A stretch of DNA of 64,000 bases from Sparassis latifolia (lineage: Eukaryota > Basidiomycota > Agaricomycetes > Polyporales > Sparassidaceae), in the NCBI GenBank assembly GCA_018466975.1, contig CM031559.1, positions 2,914,001 to 2,978,000 of the forward strand, given 5' to 3'. This document shows, one piece after another, positions 58,212-64,000 of this stretch (position 1 is the stretch's first letter; each line of letters begins with the position of its first letter). The position numbers and the translations under genes were made by a program. The notes under the pieces are model-generated. The model was given only the letters and a program-made list of their open reading frames with translations, searched no databases and was not told the origin of the DNA.

Positions 58212-61200
58212 ATGTCCGACGACGGCTCCTCCTCGCAAGCCTCGACCCCCAACGCCGTCATCCCCGACCCCTTCAACACCAGCCCCGCCTTCGAGTCTCC
58301 CGCCTTCGCCCCCGGGTCGGGCGACGACCACCACCCGCACATGACCCCCCGCAAGTTCCCCCGCATCTCCAAGCCCGTCGAGCTCCTGCGCCCCACCTAC
58401 GATGTCGTCGTCGTCGGCAGCGGGTACGGCGGCGGTGTCGCTGCCAGCCGTATGGCCAGGGGCGGCCAGTCCGTGTGCGTGCTCGAGCGGGGAAAGAGCG
58501 ATGGCGTGAGTCTCCGGTCTCGATCTCGTCCGCAGGTTTGGTTGTTGACGCACTTCCCGCAGCCGGGAGTACCCGAGCACTTTGGCCGAGGCTGCGCCGA
58601 ACGTCCGTGTGCAGGGCCGCTCTGCCTCTACCAAAGGCGCATATGTCGAAGTGGGCGATCCGATGGGCCTCTACCATCTCACCATCGGCGAGGGACAGAA
58701 CGTTTTCGTCGGAAACGGTGACTATATGCGTCTTCTTCTGCTAGTTTTACGGTTCTTGATTCGGAGCGACTCGTCGCAGGCCTCGGAGGAACCAGTCTCT
58801 TGAACGCCAACATCTTCCTGGAGGCAGACAAGGGATCGCTCTCCAAGGAAGATTGGCCGGAGGACATCAAGAACGATCCAACTGTCCTTGACAAATGTGC
58901 GTCGCCATCGCGTTTTTTATCTTCTCTTCGCTCACTCGTCTCCAGATTACGAACGGGCTGCTTCCGTACTCCAGCCCGAAAGCTATCCCGAGTCGTACCC
59001 TCCCCTCGACAAGCTGAAACTCCTCGAGACTCAGGCTGAGAAGCTAGGATGGCAGAAGAATTTCTATCGCCCGCCGCAGACGACACGCTTCGAAGATGGG
59101 CCGAACTCCACTGGGGTGATGATGTACGCGAGCACGGGCAGCGGTATGGACTCGACGGGCGTGAACGACGGGAGCAAGAGCAGCACGCTGGTCAATTACC
59201 TATCCGACGCCTGGAATTGGGGCGCAGAGATGTAAGCATGGGCATTCTCTGCTCTGTGCCTCACGCCTAATCTTCGTATATGCGCAGCTTTTGCGAATCG
59301 GAGGTGCGGTATGTCCAGAAGGCGCCGAACGGCGAAGGATACATCGTTTTCTTCGCGTGGCATGGCACCTGCCGAAGCGCGTTCCGAAGTTTATTCGACA
59401 AGGAGCTGATGTGGGTGCATGCGAAGAAGTTCGTCTTCCTCGGAGCCGGAACGCTGGGCACGACGGAGATTTTACTTCGGAGCAAGCAGCTTGGGCTGCC
59501 GATGTCGCGGACCGTGGGCATGGGGATGAGCGGGAACGGAGACATCCTCGCGTTTGGGTACAACACCGACTATGAGGCGCACGCACTTGGACGCGCATAC
59601 GTGGACCCCGCGCGCCCGGTCGGGCCCACGATCACAGGCGTGATTGACCGGCGGGCGCAGGCCAATCCACTCGATGGATTCGTCATCGAGGAGGGCGCCG
59701 TCCCCGAGGCGCTCGTTCCGAACCTGCAGTTGATGCTCAACGTTATGCCCGGTAAGGTCTTCCCGAAGCCATGGGGGCCCATACAGCGCCTTCGCCACTT
59801 CGTTTCCCGCCAAGTCAGCCAGGTCCTTGGTCCGTATACATCTGGGGGCAGCACGGAGCGCACGCAGGTGTACTTGATCATGAGCCATGACAGCAACCAG
59901 GCTACGTTGACGCTGAACGGTGAGGGGAAGCCGCTCGTCAAGTTCCTCGGTGTCGGGCGGAGCGAGCACGTCAAGTATCTGAACGGCGTCCTGGCGAAGG
60001 CGACGAATGCCGTGGGCGGGACGTTCATCAACAGCCCGTTCTATGCGATGTTCGACGAGCAAGAGGTGCGTGAGATTCACGATCGATTCTGGGATTGTAT
60101 TTTGAGATATTGTGGTAGATCACCGTCCACCCCATTGGAGGGGCGAACTTCAGCTCCGATGGCACCGCGGACCAGGGTGCGACGACCCAGTATGGTGAGC
60201 TCCTGACAGGAAATGGTACGGAGCACCACAACGGTCTCGTCTGCGTGGACGGGAGCGTGATTCCGACTGCGTTGGGAGTGAACCCGTTCGCGACCATCAC
60301 AGCGCTGGCGGAGCGGAGCGTCGAGCATGTCGCCGTGAAGAACGGCGTCAAGATCGACTACGACACGCCGAACGGGCTCCTCGACCTGACCGGGCCTCCG
60401 GCGCGGCGGCTCGACCTGACGCGGGACCTGAAAAAGGCTATTAAGATCATTAACTCTGCGAAGGCTGGTGATAGCTCTGGCGTCCAGTTCTCCGAGGTGA
60501 TGGAGGGCTTCATGTATGTGGGCAACGATATTGAAGACTTCACCGTCGCGGAGAACGCTGCGCGGGGCGTGTCGAGCTCTGCGCGGTTCTTCCTGAGCGT
60601 CCATGGGTGGGACGTCCGTACCTGTGAGTTTTCGTTCTCCTCCGGTGTTTGTGTGCTGATGGACAACATCACTAGTGGTGCATCAGCTTGACCATCCTGC
60701 GATGCTCACCGGGACGTTCACCTGCGGCGCTCTCAGCAAGCACCCCTTCATGGTTCTCCGCGGGACGTTCCAGCTCTTCAGCAATGATCCTCGGACGCCC
60801 GACACGCAGAACCTCGTGTACAACTTCGATATGCTGAGCGTCCACGGCGAGGTGCTGCACTTCAACGGGTACAAGGTCGTCAATCCGTCCGTCGCGTTTT
60901 CGGTGTGGCGCACCTGGAAGGCGACGTCTACGCTCTACGTCACTATCACGCGCCCCAGGGACAAGAGCGTGGTTGCCCGCGGGGTGCTGCGCATCGCGCC
61001 CCTCGGCTTTGGCAGTGAGCTCACGACGTTCGCCGCTACGGGCTCCAGCCTGTTTAGTCGTCTCGGGGCCACGGGGCAGTTCTTGACGTACTTCACCAAG
61101 CAGACGGCGAACTTCCTCTTTGCGCCTCTGAGCATGCTCCAGTGGCCCAGCGTGTCGCCCAACGGGTTTATCCCCAAAACTCCCCCGGCGGAGACTACCC

Positions 61201-62344
61201 AAGTCACCGCCGCCGACGGTGTTCGCACCACGCTGCACATGTGGAAACCTCCTGCGACGCAGGACGCGAGCACGGCGCAGATCCGGAACGATGTGCCGAT
61301 TTTGTTCGTCCCCGGCGCTGCGGTCGACCAGCAGATATTCGCCATGCCCACTCTGGAAGTCAACGCGATTGAGTTCTTCACGCGCTCCGGCGCGACGTGC
61401 TTCTGCATCACGCACCGCGTCGGGCGGACGCCGATTGCGCAGAATGGGTGGACGACGTACGATGCGCGGCTCGACGTCGCCGCGGCGTTGGAGTACATCG
61501 TACAACGGTATCCACCAGGCACGCAGGTGTACGTCATCGCGCACTGTGCGGGCTCGATCGCGTTGTCGATGGGGCTCCTGGACGGGACGATCCCCGCTGC
61601 GCGCATCAAGGGCGTCACGGCGTCGAACGTGTTTATGAACCCGAACTTTGCGCGGGTGAATATGGTCAAGGCCAGCCTTCCTGTCCCGCTCACCGCGATC
61701 TACGGCAAGGTCGCCGGGGGCTGGTTCTCGTGCACGAGCAGCCCCGAGGACTCGCTCGTGCAGCAGGCGATGAACCAGGCGCTGCGATTTTACCCCGTGG
61801 GCCCGCGCAAGGAGATATGCAACTCGGTCGTGTGCCATCGGTCTGAGCTGGTGTTCGGGAGGTACGTTACGTTTGGTCCGTTTGTGCTACGGGGACGCTG
61901 GTGCTGATTGTGTGATACAGGCTTTGGTCGCATCAGAACCTGAACTCGCAGACGCATTCGGTGCTGTCCGACTTCCTCGGCGGGGTGTCGATGCGCGCGC
62001 TCTCGCATCTGATGCACATGGGCACGAGCGGGGTGGTGACGACGTGGCCGGGGCCCCGCGCGCCGGACCAGCACGAGCCCCCGGTAAGCCTGGTGGACAA
62101 GGCGAACCTGGCGCGGCTCGAGGGGGTGCCGATTTTCTTCTTCTCGGGCAGCGAGAACGTGGTGTACGCGCCGAGCGCGACGGACGTGTCGTATACGACG
62201 CTGCGGAACGCGTTTGTCCGGGGCAGGTATGAGCGCGACGTGTTTGATGGGTTTGGGCACCTGGACTGTTGGATGGGCGAGCGCGCGGCGGGGGTGGTGT
62301 GGCCGAGGGTGCGGCAGCATATTATCAAGGTTTGTGGGAAGTAA
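58212..62344 (+). CDS. GMC oxidoreductase (cholesterol-oxidase-like) fused to alpha/beta hydrolase, 1245 aa
   Basis: Eight exons: 58212-58505, 58570-58717, 58780-58896, 58946-59231, 59288-60065, 60119-60623, 60676-61861, 61921-62344; 1246 codons with stop. The first intron needs a GAG acceptor. After a Ser/Pro-rich leader, VVVVGSGYGGGVAASRMA (66-83) is the FAD-binding Rossmann motif. LGGTSLLNANIFLEA and VFLGAGTLGTTEILL follow. HPIGGANFSSDGTADQGA and VDGSVIPTALGVNPFATITA are the C-terminal GMC motifs, with the His typical of sterol oxidases. From about residue 915, PILFVPGAAVD, VYVIAHCAGSIALSM (Cys about 999 where Ser is usual) and GFGHLDCWMGE (His about 1218) form an alpha/beta hydrolase. GMC enzymes of this type oxidise sterol-like alcohols with FAD; the fused hydrolase could process esters or thioesters. 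The two activities and the substrate are inferred. Confidence 0.88.
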
Positions 62345-62701
62345 GTAGGTGCGATGGTTTTGGGCTTTGGGCTGCTGGGTGGACTCTTTTTTTTTCATGT
62401 TACGGTACCGTATCGTATTGCTCTGCTCTGCTATTTTGCCCGCCCGTATGTGTTTTGCTCGGTGACTGTAATTTGGAGGATGTACGTTATGCAATGCATG
62501 GTTTCGGTAGAGTTGTCAGACAAGGTCCCTTCATCACAGTCTGCTAAATATCGTGCGTTCTAACTCCTGGAGGTGCATCAACGATTTTGCGAACGTGCAT
62601 GCATGTAAGGTTAGATTGTTGGCCGACAGATCCTGAGAGACTGATCACAACATGGGAACGTAGATGTATCCATTCAGCGGCGTATCAGGGACATTTCCAG
62701 C
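62345..62701. terminator. Shared 3' region of two convergent genes
   Basis: 357 bp between the stop codons of the GMC-hydrolase gene (plus) and lipase 2 (minus). It must hold both 3' UTRs. No clear AATAAA signal was found, which is common in fungi. Confidence 0.4.
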
Positions 62702-64000
62702 CTAGTTCGCTATAGGTGACGCCGGGATATGCTCAGGCACCTCTCCGTTTCGGTAGAGCCAAAGCCGGCTCAACTCCTTCACCCGCATCGTCCTCGCAGC
62801 AGCCGCCTGCGCCCGCGCAGCGTCAACGTACCTGCGGCGCAGCTCCTCGCCGCTCCCCTTGCGCCGCGCTCGGCCGATCGCGTCCGCCGCCGGCTGCTCC
62901 CTGGCGACCACCAGCTCCGCGTCGACCTCGCACGGCGCGTCCATGAACGCGTTCTCCTCGCGCACGCGCATGCGCGCGGCGTCGAGCGGGAACATCGTGT
63001 CGAGGTAGTGCTGGTCCAGCTGGTGCCCGCTCGCGCCGCGCTGCTCGAACACGCGCCCTGCGAAGCGGTTCGCGGAGGCGGACGCGGCGAAGTGCAGCAC
63101 GCCCCAGCGCGAGACGAAGTCGCGCCCGTTCGCGTAGTGCTCGATGTGCGGGACGATGCGCGCGGCGGGCGTGTGCCCGTTCGTGGGAGCGGGAGGGGAC
63201 GTGCCGTTGGGCTGGCGGTCGTAGGGGTGGACGTGGGACGCGCGCCGCGCGGGGTTGTTGAAGTGGTTCGCCGCGCAGCCGAAGGTGTACACTTCGAGCT
63301 TGGACAGGGCCGCGGCGGGGAGCTCGGCGTACAGCCAGTCGAGCGCCATGGACGCGATGATGCCGCCCTGCGAGTGCGCGAGGAACACGACTTTGTGCAC
63401 GGACTGGTCGAGCAGCGCGATTTTCAGATAGGCGTAGCTCTGGCGCACGTCCGGTGTGTCGTAGGAGAAGTCGCGCTGGATGAGGCACTGGACGACGTCA
63501 AAAATGATCCCGCCGCTGTGATCACGCTATATTAGTATTGGTTCGATCCATCCGTCGAGACTAACGCTCACGTAGGATTGTGGACCCCGATGATGCGTCG
63601 GCGGAATGTTTCCGAGAGTCTGTTCACGTTGCTCTTCAACCAGTGCTTGCTAGCGCCGGATAAGTATAGCTCGATCAACGGACAAGTGTTAGGCGCTGCG
63701 CTTACCCAACGGCGACACCATTCACAAATACCCAGACTTCCCCGTCCCTCTTCTCGTATCCCTCCAGCAAACGTTCATCGCTAAACACAAACTCTCCACT
63801 TACACCCTTGTTCAAAAGGAAACAGATCATATACACGATAATCAGGACCGTGCCAGAGTACGCGATGAAAGCTGCAGTGACGAAGAACGGCGATAGAGGA
63901 ATAGACAGGATGTAAACACCTTCTATGACGATCAGGACGATATGGACGGAGATTGCCCATAGATTCGCCACTGAAGGGTATAACTCGTCGAGTGGGCCAG
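62702..64000 (-). CDS. Membrane-anchored lipase-like alpha/beta hydrolase 2, cut by the window end
   Basis: Minus-strand exons: from beyond 64000 to 63706, 63649-63572, 63515-62702. The visible part of exon 1 starts at GPLDELYPSVAN and has two spans (IVLIVIEGVYILSIPLSPFF and AFIAYSGTVLIIVYMICFLL). Exon 2 is 78 bp, as in lipase 1. Exon 3 holds VVFLAHSQGGIIASMALDWL (Ser nucleophile), FGCAANHFNNP and SGHQLDQHYLDTMFPLD (probable His). It ends after ELSRLWLYRNGEVPEH. Here the C-terminus is reached without the extra intron of lipase 1. The two paralogues flank the GMC-hydrolase gene. The start codon lies outside the window. Confidence 0.87.

Noticed and set aside
57977..58744. 255-codon open frame covering the start of the GMC gene
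   Set aside because: Out of frame with the FAD motif (GSGYGG) and rich in Arg/Pro; the correct frame starts at 58212.
60672..61838. 388-codon open frame antisense to the GMC-hydrolase gene
   Set aside because: A shadow of the GC-rich third codon positions of the real gene; residues are Arg/His/Asp-rich without motifs.
1..64000. tRNA, rRNA or riboswitch genes
   Set aside because: No cloverleaf with A/B boxes and no rRNA core sequence was recognised on either strand by eye; a covariance-model scan would be decisive.

Overview
This window is eukaryotic and almost certainly from an agaricomycete (mushroom-forming) basidiomycete. Genes are compact and carry many spliceosomal introns of about 45-65 bp with GT..AG ends. 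TATA boxes sit 40-75 bp upstream of several start codons. The gene families (fungal kinase-like proteins, APH-type phosphotransferases, an MCT-like MFS carrier, a COMT-like methyltransferase, a GMC oxidoreductase fused to a hydrolase) fit that group. The species cannot be told from the sequence. Gene models were built by hand from reading frames, splice signals and comparison of paralogues within the window. Family names come from recognised motifs, not from a database search.

Layout. 1-9.1 kb is transposon-rich. It holds a decayed Dna2 nuclease-domain copy interrupted by a 210-bp MITE, tandem repeats, a 1.9-kb TIR transposon carrying fragments of Kre33/NAT10, and an 846-bp element with an 8-bp target duplication. 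The whole block is bracketed by a 34-bp inverted repeat. 10.2-17.2 kb holds three intact genes and one dead copy of a kinase-like family. 17.3-22.6 kb has an MFS transporter, an APH-type phosphotransferase and an unrecognised multi-exon gene. 23.7-28.3 kb has a fourth intact kinase-like gene, an APH pseudogene and a kinase-like pseudogene. 28.7-34.8 kb has a four-TM membrane protein and an O-methyltransferase, separated by 3.7 kb without a gene I can support. 35-38 kb has two MITEs and another kinase-like pseudogene. 38.4-44.8 kb is a three-level transposon nest: a 550-bp hAT-type element lies inside a 2.5-kb gene-capturing element, which lies inside a 3.85-kb palindrome made of two head-to-head TIR elements. 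46-54 kb holds a lipase relic, a truncated kinase-like gene, another hAT-type element, a second MITE copy, a decayed hAT transposase and an exon-1-only kinase-like fragment. 55.7-64 kb is a clean gene block: two paralogous membrane-anchored lipase-like genes flank a 1245-residue GMC oxidoreductase/alpha-beta hydrolase fusion. The second lipase runs off the window end.

Two themes stand out. First, a lineage-specific kinase-like family occurs nine times in 44 kb: four intact, three dead but recognisable over most of their length, two fragments. The intact copies share an exact internal exon pattern (35-bp exon 2, 114-bp exon 3). Second, DNA transposons have captured host gene pieces (Kre33/NAT10 and a four-exon PdxS/SNZ fragment) and inserted into one another. 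The right arm of the palindrome preserves the empty site of the capturing element. The GMC-hydrolase/lipase block at the right end is the best candidate for genes acting in one pathway (oxidation plus ester or thioester chemistry on a lipid or terpenoid), but that is inference from position and domains.
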